This document shows, piece after piece, positions 1-7,556 of a stretch of 7,556 nucleotides of DNA (position 1 is its first letter; each line of letters begins with the position of its first letter). This stretch comes from an uncultured Subdoligranulum sp. (GTDB lineage Bacteria; Bacillota_A; Clostridia; Oscillospirales; Ruminococcaceae). The position numbers and the translations under genes were made by a program. The DNA lies in NCBI GenBank assembly GCA_900772715.1, contig CAAGRN010000174.1, positions 1 through 7,556 on the forward strand. Reading direction: 5' to 3'. The notes below the pieces were generated by a model that did not search any database, had not been told where the DNA came from, and was given only the letters and a program-made list of their open reading frames with translations.

Positions 1-34
1 AGGAGCGCTGGTACAACTATGTCTGCGAGGAATT
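1..34. repeat. Exact inverted copy of an internal esterase segment
   Basis: Bases 1-34 are the perfect reverse complement of 521-554, which lies inside the esterase gene on the minus strand. Read on the plus strand from base 3, the copy gives ERWYNYVCEE and then FWK followed by a TAG stop at 42-44. The esterase itself reads ERWYNYVCEELTPR at the same place, so identity ends abruptly after base 34. The repeat starts at the window edge and may continue to the left. It is either the tail of a truncated, inverted second esterase copy or a chimera at the end of an assembled contig. Sequence 35-48 belongs to no recognised feature. Confidence 0.9.
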
Positions 35-48
35 TTGGAAATAGTAAA

Positions 49-810
49 TCAGGCATCGCCCAGCGTCATCTGCAGGAAATAGACCCACTGCTTTTCCCAC
101 CAGTACCAGTCGTGCGAAACATCGGTACCCCAGATGTCCACAAAGGGGTGGATGTCCTTGCTTTCGAGAATCGCCTGCAATTCCTTGGTGGAGGCAAGCA
201 GCTCCTCCTCCCACTGCCCCTGACCGCAGCAGAGGATAAACTTGTCCGCCTTGGCGAACAGCTTTTTGTAGGGGTGATTTTCCGGGAAATTGCGCATATA
301 GTCGCAGGGGGAATTGCGGTAGACGAGGTCGTCCATATAATCGCCGAAGAACATCCCCGAGGAATACAACCCGCTGAGGGCGATGGTGCCGTTAAATAAA
401 TCCGGACGGCGCAGGAAGAAGTTCACGGCGTGACCGCCGCCCATACTGGCGCCGCCCACCAGCACCTGCCCGGTGTGGTCGGGACCCTGCTCGCGGTTGA
501 TCTCCAACAAGCGGGGGGTCAATTCCTCGCAGACATAGTTGTACCAGCGCTCCTGCATCTCGATGCGCGGGCGGCAGGGACCGTGGTTGTCCCAGCTTTC
601 GGGGTCGATGCTGTCCGCCGTGATGATCTGCAGCTTGCCCGCGTCGATCCACGGCGCGGCAAGGTTGCACATATTGCGATCCTCCCAGTCATAAAAGCGC
701 CCGCTCTGGCAGGGGAAAATCAAAATCGGGCGTCCGGCGTGACCGTAGACCTTAAACTCCATAAACCGGTTCAAAAACCGGCTGTACTCTTTGTAGTAGC
801 GGATCTGCAT
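49..810 (-). CDS. Alpha/beta-hydrolase esterase family protein
   Basis: This 253-residue protein resembles the putative-esterase (esterase D-like) branch of the alpha/beta-hydrolase fold. The nucleophile elbow GGASMGGG places the catalytic serine at residue 122, followed by the conserved HAVNFFLRRPDLF helix and an ALSGLY strand. His233 in VSHDWYWWEKQ near the C terminus is the likely catalytic histidine. The acid is not certain; residues around QWEEE (199-203) are candidates. There is no signal peptide, so a cytoplasmic enzyme is expected. Substrates are unknown; relatives cleave small acyl esters or sugar esters. The start is supported by GGAGGAGGG about 8 bases upstream. It is the last gene of a deoB-ydcF-esterase run, 18 bases after the YdcF stop codon. 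Its segment 521-554 is repeated inverted at the window edge. Confidence 0.88.
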   Translation of the reverse strand: MQIRYYKEYSRFLNRFMEFKVYGHAGRPILIFPCQSGRFYDWEDRNMCNLAAPWIDAGKLQIITADSIDPESWDNHGPCRPRIEMQERWYNYVCEELTPRLLEINREQGPDHTGQVLVGGASMGGGHAVNFFLRRPDLFNGTIALSGLYSSGMFFGDYMDDLVYRNSPCDYMRNFPENHPYKKLFAKADKFILCCGQGQWEEELLASTKELQAILESKDIHPFVDIWGTDVSHDWYWWEKQWVYFLQMTLGDA

Positions 811-828
811 GGCAGTTCCCTCCTCCGT

Positions 829-1662
829 TTATTTGTAGAAAAAGCGCTTGTTCAGGCTCAAGACCCCCACCATCGCGTGCATAAAGCCGCTTTCGGAGGT
901 TTTGAACACCCAGTAATACAAAACTGCAAAGACCTCGCGCAGGTAGCAGGGCAGCAGGCTGCGCGGCGGGGTGTGGGCGGGCAGCGCCGCCGCAGAGGTA
1001 AAGCCCGCTTTTTCAGCGTAGCGCCCGGCGCGGTAGCAGTGAAACGCATTGCTGACGTAGACGATGGGCGTGGCTTCACTGACGCCGTACCCGCGCAGCA
1101 GCTCCAGCGAAAACGCAAAGTTTTCCTCCGTGGAGGTGGACTTGGTTTCTGCCAGAACGCGGGCGGGGTCTATCCCCTTTTGGATCAGATAGTCCCGCAT
1201 GGCGGTACCCTCGGGTACGGTCTCGTCGCGCCCCTGCCCGCCGCTGGTGACGATGAGCAGTTCGGGGTGCTGCGCGGCGTAGGCATATGCCGCATCCAGC
1301 CGCATCCGCAAAAGGCTGCTGGGCTTATCCTTGCGCAGCCCCGCACCCAGCACGATCATGACCTGTTCCTGCCCTGTGGGGCGGTCGGCATAGCCGCTGA
1401 CCGCCAGAAAGCCGATGATGCCCGCCTGCACGGCAAGCCCGACGCACAACAGCACCAGCACAACCCTGCCTGCCCCGTGGGAGAACCAGACGTTCAGCGG
1501 CTTGCGGAATACCGCGTCCCCCGCCACCGCCGCCGCCAGCAGCCACACCAGCAGGTTGCCCATATTAAAGTTGCTGGTAAACACCAGCCCCACGGCGTAC
1601 ACAGCCAAGGCGAGCGCCAGCAAATTCAGCAGTACAACGCCCATTTTACTTGGAAATTTCAT
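829..1662 (-). CDS. YdcF/SanA-like (DUF218) membrane-anchored protein
   Basis: This 277-residue protein has three likely membrane helices (about residues 8-29, 35-52 and 66-88) followed by a DUF218 domain of the YdcF/SanA type. Family signatures visible are VMIVLGAGL near residue 102, a TSGGQG loop, the STSTEEN motif and VSNAFHCYRA. Members are linked loosely to envelope functions, but the biochemical role is unknown and I assign none. I chose ATG at 1662 because GCGGGGTG lies upstream. A later ATG at 1644 has no ribosome binding site, and a start further upstream at 1725 would run deep into deoB. With this start the gene overlaps the 3' end of deoB by 17 bases in another frame, which suggests translational coupling. 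It lies 18 bases before the esterase gene. Confidence 0.85.
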   Translation of the reverse strand: MKFPSKMGVVLLNLLALALAVYAVGLVFTSNFNMGNLLVWLLAAAVAGDAVFRKPLNVWFSHGAGRVVLVLLCVGLAVQAGIIGFLAVSGYADRPTGQEQVMIVLGAGLRKDKPSSLLRMRLDAAYAYAAQHPELLIVTSGGQGRDETVPEGTAMRDYLIQKGIDPARVLAETKSTSTEENFAFSLELLRGYGVSEATPIVYVSNAFHCYRAGRYAEKAGFTSAAALPAHTPPRSLLPCYLREVFAVLYYWVFKTSESGFMHAMVGVLSLNKRFFYK

Positions 1663-2821
1663 CGTACACCCCGCAGCCCGCCGGGCAATACGCCACGCCC
1701 AGCGCCTTGCAGACGGTGTCGGCAATGGTGGCGAAGCTGTACCGGGTATGCAGGTTGACGCCGGGGCGGACTTCGTCGCCGTAGATCAGCAGCGGCACAT
1801 ACTCGCGGGTGTGGTCGGTGGTCTTGGTGTAGCCGGGGTCGCAGCCGTGGTCGGCGGTGATCATCAGGATATCGCCGGGGCGCATCTTGCCCATAAAGCC
1901 TGGCAGCCAGTCGTTGAACTCGGCAGCGGCGGCGGCGTAGCCCGCAATGTCGCGGCGATGCCCGTACAGCATATCAAAGTCCACCAGATTGACAAAGGCA
2001 AGCCCCTCAAAGTCGCGGTCTGCCAGCTCCAGCGTGACCTGCAGCCCCTCGGTATTGCCGGCGGTGCGGATGGTTTCGCCAATGCCCTTGCCCGCAAAGA
2101 TATCGTAAATTTTGCCCACGCCGATGGTCTGCTTGCCGGCAGCCTGCAAGGCGTCCAGCATAGTGTCCTGCGGCGGCACAAGGCTGTAATCGTGGCGGCG
2201 GGCGGTGCGGGTAAAGTTGGCGGCGCAGTCCCCCACAAAGGGGCGGGCGATGACGCGCCCCACGCCGTATTTGCCCACCAGCAGCTCACGCGCGGCGGCG
2301 CAGACCTCGTACAGCTTTTCCACAGGAACCAGTGCCTCGTTGGCGGCAATCTGGAACACACTGTCGGCGGAGGTGTAGACGATCAGCGCGCCGGTTTTCA
2401 GATGCTCCTCGCCGTAGTCGCGGATGACATCGGTGCCGGAATAGGGCTTGTTGCACAGCACCTGGTAGCCGGTCTTGGCGGTAAAGGCGTCCAGCAGCTC
2501 TTGGGGAAAGCCGTTCGGGAAGGTGGGCAGCGGCTCGGCGCTGAGCAGCCCCGCAATTTCCCAATGCCCGATGGTGGTGTCCTTGCCGGCACTGGCTTCG
2601 CGCAGGCGGGCAAAGCTGCCCAAGGGCGCGGCGGCGGGCGTACCGCCCTGTACGCCGTCGATGTTGAACAAGCCCAGCTCGGCAAGATGCCCGCCCTTGA
2701 AGGCGGGGTGGGCGGCGATGCTGCCCAGCGTGTTGGTGCCGGCATCCCCGAACGCAGCGGCGTCCGGCTCTGCCCCGATGCCGAAGCTGTCGAGAACAAT
2801 CAGGAAAACTCGTTTTGCCAT
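1646..2821 (-). CDS. deoB: Phosphopentomutase
   Basis: DeoB interconverts (deoxy)ribose 1-phosphate and 5-phosphate, linking nucleoside phosphorolysis to central carbon metabolism. The protein is 391 residues, the usual length, and belongs to the metal-dependent alkaline-phosphatase superfamily. Visible motifs are LDSFGIGAEPDA with metal ligand Asp11, GKDTTIGHWEIAG (79-91) containing the threonine that carries the phosphate in this family (probably Thr82), and ITADHGCDPGYT with ligands Asp324 and His325, followed by DHTREYVP with His337. All key residues appear intact. AAGGAG sits 8 bases before the ATG and a good promoter lies upstream. It leads an operon with the YdcF-like protein and the esterase. 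No other nucleoside-salvage gene (deoC, pupG) is present in the window. Confidence 0.97.
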   Translation of the reverse strand: MAKRVFLIVLDSFGIGAEPDAAAFGDAGTNTLGSIAAHPAFKGGHLAELGLFNIDGVQGGTPAAAPLGSFARLREASAGKDTTIGHWEIAGLLSAEPLPTFPNGFPQELLDAFTAKTGYQVLCNKPYSGTDVIRDYGEEHLKTGALIVYTSADSVFQIAANEALVPVEKLYEVCAAARELLVGKYGVGRVIARPFVGDCAANFTRTARRHDYSLVPPQDTMLDALQAAGKQTIGVGKIYDIFAGKGIGETIRTAGNTEGLQVTLELADRDFEGLAFVNLVDFDMLYGHRRDIAGYAAAAAEFNDWLPGFMGKMRPGDILMITADHGCDPGYTKTTDHTREYVPLLIYGDEVRPGVNLHTRYSFATIADTVCKALGVAYCPAGCGVYDEISK

Positions 2822-2864
2822 AGTGGTTTCTCCTTACTCCGATGCAGTGGGTAGTTTTGCTTGT

Positions 2865-2893
2865 ATTATAGCCGAAACACGGCAAAAAGTAAA
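2865..2893 (-). promoter_or_regulatory. Sigma-A type promoter for deoB operon
   Basis: On the minus strand TTTACT (2888-2893) is separated by 17 bases from a perfect TATAAT (2865-2870). Transcription would begin near 2858, leaving a leader of about 37 bases that contains the AAGGAG site for deoB. It lies just downstream of the tgt terminator, so deoB forms its own unit separate from queA-tgt. The -35 box overlaps the 20-base repeat at 2889-2908. Predicted by motif only. Confidence 0.7.
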
Positions 2894-2908
2894 GCCAATA
2901 CCGCATAA
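2889..2908 (+). repeat. 20-base dispersed repeat, copy 1
   Basis: This segment (GTAAAGCCAATACCGCATAA) matches 7518-7537 at 19 of 20 bases in the same orientation. Both copies are intergenic, and each sits beside a GC-rich hairpin. Such similarity is unlikely by chance in a window this small. It may be part of a longer genome-wide intergenic repeat, but only two copies are visible here. This copy overlaps the -35 region of the deoB promoter. Confidence 0.6.
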
Positions 2909-2929
2909 ATTAAACCCCGCCGGGCGGGG
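2905..2929 (-). terminator. Intrinsic terminator after tgt
   Basis: Reading leftward, CCCCGC-CCG-GCGGGG (2929 to 2915) forms a 6-bp GC-only hairpin followed by TTTAATTTAT (2914-2905). It begins 22 bases after the tgt stop codon. The T tract is interrupted, so termination may be incomplete, but the position between tgt and the deoB promoter fits a Rho-independent terminator of the queA-tgt unit. Confidence 0.65.
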
Positions 2930-2951
2930 AACCGTCCAGCGGGGTGGCGTG

Positions 2952-5140
<2,189 letters not shown>

Positions 5141-5160
5141 GATTTTCTTTCCTTTTATCG

Positions 5161-5189
5161 TTGACATTCCCTTGCGGGGATACTATAAT
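5161..5189 (+). promoter_or_regulatory. Perfect-consensus promoter for asd-dapA
   Basis: TTGACA (5161-5166), a 17-base spacer and TATAAT (5184-5189) match the sigma-70/sigma-A consensus at every position. Transcription should begin near 5196, immediately before the lysine riboswitch aptamer, as is usual for riboswitch leaders. Such a strong promoter fits control by premature termination rather than at initiation. The -35 box is only 21 bases from the queA start codon on the other strand. Confidence 0.9.
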
Positions 5190-5197
5190 AAACCCAA

Positions 5198-5363
5198 GCA
5201 CAGAGGTGCGGAGCGCATCAGTAGCCTGTTCTGCAAGCCCTGCCAAGGGCATAGGATAGGCAAAAGGGCGTTTCGCCGAAGGCGGTATGCGGCACATACC
5301 GACCTGGGTCCGCGGTCGAACAGACGCGGGACTGTCACGCCCAAAAGGCGTGTTGCGCTGTGT
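5198..5363 (+). promoter_or_regulatory. Lysine riboswitch (L box) aptamer
   Basis: The conserved family blocks are present in order: AGAGGTGCG (5202-5210), ATCAGTA (5217-5223), AAAAGG with GCCGAAGG (5262-5282) and ACTGTCA (5331-5337). Closing helix P1 can form between 5198-5203 and 5358-5363. Arm P2 ends in hairpin 5237-5250 with loop TGCCAA. The next arm has stem GGTATG/CATACC (5284-5300) with GGCA in its loop, which is complementary to TGCC of the first loop, matching the known L2-L3 kissing contact. Further hairpins are CCGCG/CGCGG (5310-5329) and CACGCC/GGCGTG (5336-5352). It lies between a strong promoter and a terminator ahead of asd-dapA, so lysine should switch these genes off. Helix ends are by-eye estimates. 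Confidence 0.93.
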
Positions 5364-5379
5364 GGTTATGCAATATGAT

Positions 5380-5408
5380 ATTATATTGCATTTTGTGCCG
5401 GTTTTCAA
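5380..5408 (-). promoter_or_regulatory. Strong leftward promoter inside riboswitch platform, likely for queA-tgt
   Basis: On the minus strand TTGAAA (5403-5408, five of six consensus bases) is followed after exactly 17 bases by a perfect TATAAT (5380-5385). Transcription would start near 5373 and run through the complement of the entire lysine aptamer to queA at 5140, giving a leader of about 230 bases. No better promoter for queA was found closer in: the sequence just upstream of it offers only TCCGCA-16-TATTAT, overlapping the rightward -10 box. The -35 lies within the terminator hairpin and the -10 within hairpin 5369-5390. Motif evidence only. Confidence 0.6.
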
Positions 5409-5419
5409 CCGGTTTTTTT
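5398..5419 (+). terminator. Riboswitch-controlled intrinsic terminator
   Basis: CCGGTT-TTC-AACCGG (5398-5412) is followed by seven T residues (5413-5419), a classic Rho-independent terminator about 75 bases before the asd start codon. An alternative pairing of TGGTT (5363-5367), adjoining and sharing the last base of the P1 3' strand, with AACCG (5407-5411) could break the terminator when P1 is not formed. That would be the normal logic of lysine riboswitches: ligand stabilises P1 and lets the terminator form. The antiterminator pairing is only 5 bp and is inferred. Confidence 0.85.
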
Positions 5420-5424
5420 ATTAT

Positions 5425-5463
5425 CTATGCAAATTTGGTGGCAAAACCGTTGTTTTTGCATAG
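5425..5463. repeat. Inverted repeat between terminator and asd
   Basis: CTATGCAAA (5425-5433) and TTTGCATAG (5455-5463) are perfect 9-bp inverted arms around a 21-base interior, which can add a small GGT/ACC stem (5437-5439 with 5446-5448). It lies downstream of the riboswitch terminator and upstream of the asd ribosome binding site. The arm TATGCAA also occurs at 5367-5373, so the hairpins of this leader share interchangeable arms. It could be an RNA hairpin for stability or processing, or a protein binding site; function is unknown. Confidence 0.6.
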
Positions 5464-5493
5464 AGTGGGATGAGAAAGGTAGGTAAAGGAACA

Positions 5494-6570
5494 ATGAAAC
5501 AGTACAATGTAGGTGTCATCGGCGCAACCGGTATGGTGGGGCAGCGTTTTGTAACCCTGCTGGAAAACCACCCTTGGTTCCGCCTGACCGCTGTGGCAGC
5601 CAGCGCCCGCAGTGCCGGCAAGACCTATGAGGAGGCTGTGGGCAGCCGCTGGCTGATGCAGACCCCCATGCCCGAACAGGCGAAAAAGCTGGTGGTGCTG
5701 GACGCCGCCAACGTGGCAGAGGTCGCCGCCAAGGTGGACTTTGTCTTTTGCGCCGTCAATATGAAAAAAGAGGAGATCAAAGCGCTGGAGGAAGCCTACG
5801 CCAAGGCAGAATGCCCCGTGGTTTCCAACAACAGCGCCCACCGCTTTACCCCCGATGTGCCGATGGTCGTGCCCGAAATCAACGCCGACCACATCGACAT
5901 CATCCCCGCCCAGCGCAAGCGTCTGGGTACCAAGCGCGGCTTTATTGCCGTAAAGTCCAACTGCAGCCTGCAGAGCTATGTACCCGCCCTGCACCCGCTG
6001 CGCAAGTATGACATCACCGACGTGCTGGTCTGCACCTATCAGGCAATTTCCGGCGCGGGCAAGACCTTTGAAACCTTCCCCGATATTCTGGATAACGTCA
6101 TCCCCTATATCGGCGGCGAGGAAGAAAAGAGCGAGCAGGAGCCGCTGAAGCTGTGGGGTCACATCGAGGGCGGCAAGATCGTCTGCGCCGATGGTCCGCG
6201 CTTTACTGCACAGTGCCTGCGCGTGCCGGTGTCCGACGGGCATATGGGCGCTGTCTTTGTGCGCTTTGCCCACAAGCCCACCAAGGAAGAAATTCTGGAA
6301 GCATGGAAAACCTTCCGCGGTCCTGCCCAGGAGCTGGCGCTGCCCAGCGCCCCCAAGCAGTTCCTGCACTATTTTGAGGAAAACGACCGCCCGCAGCCCA
6401 AGCTGGACCGTATGCTGGAAAACGGTATGGCGGTCAGCATCGGACGTCTGCGCGAGGATACCCAGTACGATTACAAGTTTGTCTGCCTTTCCCACAATAC
6501 GCTGCGCGGCGCTGCCGGCGGCGGCGTGCTGCTGGCGGAGCTGCTGGCAGCCAAGGGCTATTTTGACTGA
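5494..6570 (+). CDS. asd: Aspartate-semialdehyde dehydrogenase (archaeal/Gram-positive type)
   Basis: Asd reduces L-aspartyl phosphate to aspartate semialdehyde with NADPH, supplying lysine, diaminopimelate, threonine and methionine synthesis. The 358-residue protein has the nucleotide-binding glycine motif [10 protein letters not shown] (residues 10-19), the SNNSAHR motif (111-117), catalytic Cys157 in KSNCSLQ, and His250 in [10 protein letters not shown], the general-base position. Length and motifs fit the archaeal/fungal-like branch rather than the E. coli one. I start at 5494 because the family begins directly with a short lysine-rich lead into [17 protein letters not shown] lies 11-19 bases upstream and AAAGGA is nearer. 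An in-frame ATG at 5470 would add eight residues without a properly spaced site. It is under the lysine riboswitch and followed by dapA after 20 bases. Confidence 0.96.
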   Translation: MKQYNVGVIGATGMVGQRFVTLLENHPWFRLTAVAASARSAGKTYEEAVGSRWLMQTPMPEQAKKLVVLDAANVAEVAAKVDFVFCAVNMKKEEIKALEEAYAKAECPVVSNNSAHRFTPDVPMVVPEINADHIDIIPAQRKRLGTKRGFIAVKSNCSLQSYVPALHPLRKYDITDVLVCTYQAISGAGKTFETFPDILDNVIPYIGGEEEKSEQEPLKLWGHIEGGKIVCADGPRFTAQCLRVPVSDGHMGAVFVRFAHKPTKEEILEAWKTFRGPAQELALPSAPKQFLHYFEENDRPQPKLDRMLENGMAVSIGRLREDTQYDYKFVCLSHNTLRGAAGGGVLLAELLAAKGYFD

Positions 6571-6590
6571 TTTTTGAAGGAGTGTTCCCT

Positions 6591-7481
6591 ATGAAGAAGC
6601 CCGTTTTTACCGGCGCCGCCGTGGCGATCATCACCCCCATGCGTGCCGACGGCAGCGTGGATTTTGAGGAGCTGGGGCGCATCATTGACGACCAGATCGA
6701 CAACGGCACCGATGCCATTGTCATCTGCGGCACCACCGGCGAGTCCCCCACCATGACGGATGAGGAGCATACCGCGTGCATCCGCTACGCCGTCAAAAAA
6801 ACTGCCGGGCGGGTTCCTGTCATTGCGGGTACCGGCTCCAACGATACCAAGTACGCCATCTGGCTGAGCCGTCAGGCACAGGCGGACGGCGCCGATGCCC
6901 TGCTGCTGGTCACCCCCTACTACAACAAAACCAGCCAAGCCGGTCTGATCGCCCACTACACCGCCATTGCGGATGCCGTGGACCTGCCCTGCATTTTGTA
7001 CAATGTCCCCAGCCGCACCGGCTGCAACCTGACCGCCGCAAGCCTTGCACAGCTTGCCAAGCACCCCAACATCAACGCGGTGAAGGAAGCCAGCGGCAAC
7101 ATCAGCCAAGTGGCGGAGATCGCCGCCGCCTGCGGGGAGGAGCTGAACATCTACTCCGGCAACGATGACCAGATCGTCCCGCTGCTGGCGCTGGGCGGCA
7201 AGGGCGTGATCAGCGTGTTGTCCAACGTGGCGCCGCGCTACACCCATGACATCTGCGCCAAGTGGTTTGCCGGCGATACGGCGGGCAGCCTTGCGATGCA
7301 GCTTGCCGCCCTGCCGCTGTGCAAGGCGCTGTTTGCCGATGTAAACCCCATCCCGGTCAAGTGGGCGATGAACCGCCTTGGCTGGCACGCCGGGGCTTGC
7401 CGCCTGCCGCTGGTTGACCCGGACGAAGCCGTGCAGGCGCAGCTGGACAGCGCCCTGCGTGCGTTCGGTTTGCTGTCATAA
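6591..7481 (+). CDS. dapA: 4-hydroxy-tetrahydrodipicolinate synthase
   Basis: DapA condenses pyruvate with aspartate semialdehyde, the first committed step of diaminopimelate/lysine synthesis, and so uses the product of asd. The 296-residue protein is a class I aldolase-type barrel with all expected residues: Thr48-Thr49 in GTTGES, Tyr110-Tyr111 in TPYYNK, Tyr137 in LYNVPSRTG with Arg142, and Schiff-base Lys165 in NAVKEASG. These lie a constant four residues beyond the E. coli numbering (Tyr133, Arg138, Lys161). Start ATG at 6591 has GAAGGAG (6576-6582) eight bases upstream; a GTG at 6582 inside that site is unlikely to be used. A hairpin follows 6 bases after the stop codon. Other pathway genes such as dapB may lie beyond the window. 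Confidence 0.98.
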   Translation: MKKPVFTGAAVAIITPMRADGSVDFEELGRIIDDQIDNGTDAIVICGTTGESPTMTDEEHTACIRYAVKKTAGRVPVIAGTGSNDTKYAIWLSRQAQADGADALLLVTPYYNKTSQAGLIAHYTAIADAVDLPCILYNVPSRTGCNLTAASLAQLAKHPNINAVKEASGNISQVAEIAAACGEELNIYSGNDDQIVPLLALGGKGVISVLSNVAPRYTHDICAKWFAGDTAGSLAMQLAALPLCKALFADVNPIPVKWAMNRLGWHAGACRLPLVDPDEAVQAQLDSALRAFGLLS

Positions 7482-7487
7482 CCCCTT

Positions 7488-7516
7488 CAGCCCGCGGCGT
7501 ACCTGCGGGCTGATTT
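7488..7516 (+). terminator. Probable terminator after dapA
   Basis: CAGCCCGC (7488-7495) and GCGGGCTG (7505-7512) form a perfect 8-bp GC-rich stem with a 9-base loop, followed by ATTTT (7513-7517). The T tract is short, so termination may be partial and read-through into a downstream gene is possible. It starts 6 bases after the dapA stop codon. Confidence 0.6.
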
Positions 7517-7517
7517 T

Positions 7518-7537
7518 GTAAAGGCAATACCGCATAA
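7518..7537 (+). repeat. 20-base dispersed repeat, copy 2
   Basis: This segment differs from 2889-2908 at a single base in 20. It directly follows the dapA terminator hairpin. The sequence after it to the window end includes GCCG-ATA-CGGC (7546-7556), a small palindrome, so the repeat unit here may be larger and continue past the edge. No gene is seen in 7518-7556. Confidence 0.6.
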
Positions 7538-7556
7538 TTCTAAGTGCCGATACGGC

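Noticed and set aside
1206..1219. Inverted repeat GTACCC-TC-GGGTAC in the YdcF-like gene
   Set aside because: Short, within codons of a conserved domain, and without flanking features that suggest a terminator or operator.
430..1758. Long open frame on the plus strand, about 440 codons
   Set aside because: It lies antisense to the esterase and YdcF genes, whose products have clear family motifs. Its translation is rich in Ala/Gly/Gln/His typical of GC-rich shadow frames and shows no recognisable domain.
5185..5213. Leftward promoter for queA sharing the rightward -10 box (TATTAT on minus strand)
   Set aside because: The best -35 is TCCGCA at 16 bases, only three of six consensus positions, much weaker than the candidate at 5380-5408. 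A weak bidirectional promoter cannot be excluded.
5425..6495. Minus-strand open frame opposite asd
   Set aside because: Antisense to asd, whose catalytic residues are all intact; the reverse translation has no recognisable domain.
7494..7522. Leftward promoter at the second repeat copy, by analogy with the deoB promoter
   Set aside because: TTTACA is present, but the position 17 bases onward is GC-rich hairpin sequence with no -10 box.

Overview
The window looks like chromosomal DNA of a GC-rich (by eye near 60%) Gram-positive gut anaerobe of the Clostridia, most likely an Oscillospiraceae/Ruminococcaceae member of the Faecalibacterium-Gemmiger-Subdoligranulum type. The reasons are the style of the proteins, strong AGGAG-type ribosome binding sites, a lysine riboswitch ahead of asd-dapA, and an archaeal/Gram-positive type of aspartate-semialdehyde dehydrogenase. 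The genus is an inference from style, not from a search.

Layout. Positions 49-5140 carry five genes, all on the minus strand. In transcription order these are queA and tgt (the last shared steps of queuosine tRNA modification), a terminator and a new promoter, then deoB (phosphopentomutase), a membrane-anchored YdcF/DUF218 protein that overlaps the end of deoB, and an alpha/beta-hydrolase esterase. Positions 5494-7481 carry asd and dapA on the plus strand, the enzymes flanking the entry into the diaminopimelate/lysine branch. The 353-base gap between the two blocks (5141-5493) is dense with signals: a perfect-consensus promoter reading right, a lysine riboswitch aptamer, a hairpin, an intrinsic terminator, a second inverted repeat, and a strong promoter reading left.

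How it works together. Lysine binding should fold the leader so that transcription stops at 5398-5419, shutting off asd and dapA. The leftward promoter (5380-5408) is the best candidate for queA-tgt. If used, the queA mRNA leader would be the exact antisense of the whole riboswitch, so the lysine and queuosine operons would be transcribed through each other for about 180 bases. I regard this as the most interesting signal in the window.

Two other items stand out. The first 34 bases are an exact inverted copy of an internal piece of the esterase gene, which is either a contig-end artefact or a broken duplicate. A 20-base sequence recurs at 2889-2908 and 7518-7537 (19 of 20 identical), a possible dispersed intergenic repeat. 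I see no mobile element, CRISPR array, tRNA, rRNA or defence system, and the protein-coding content is ordinary housekeeping.
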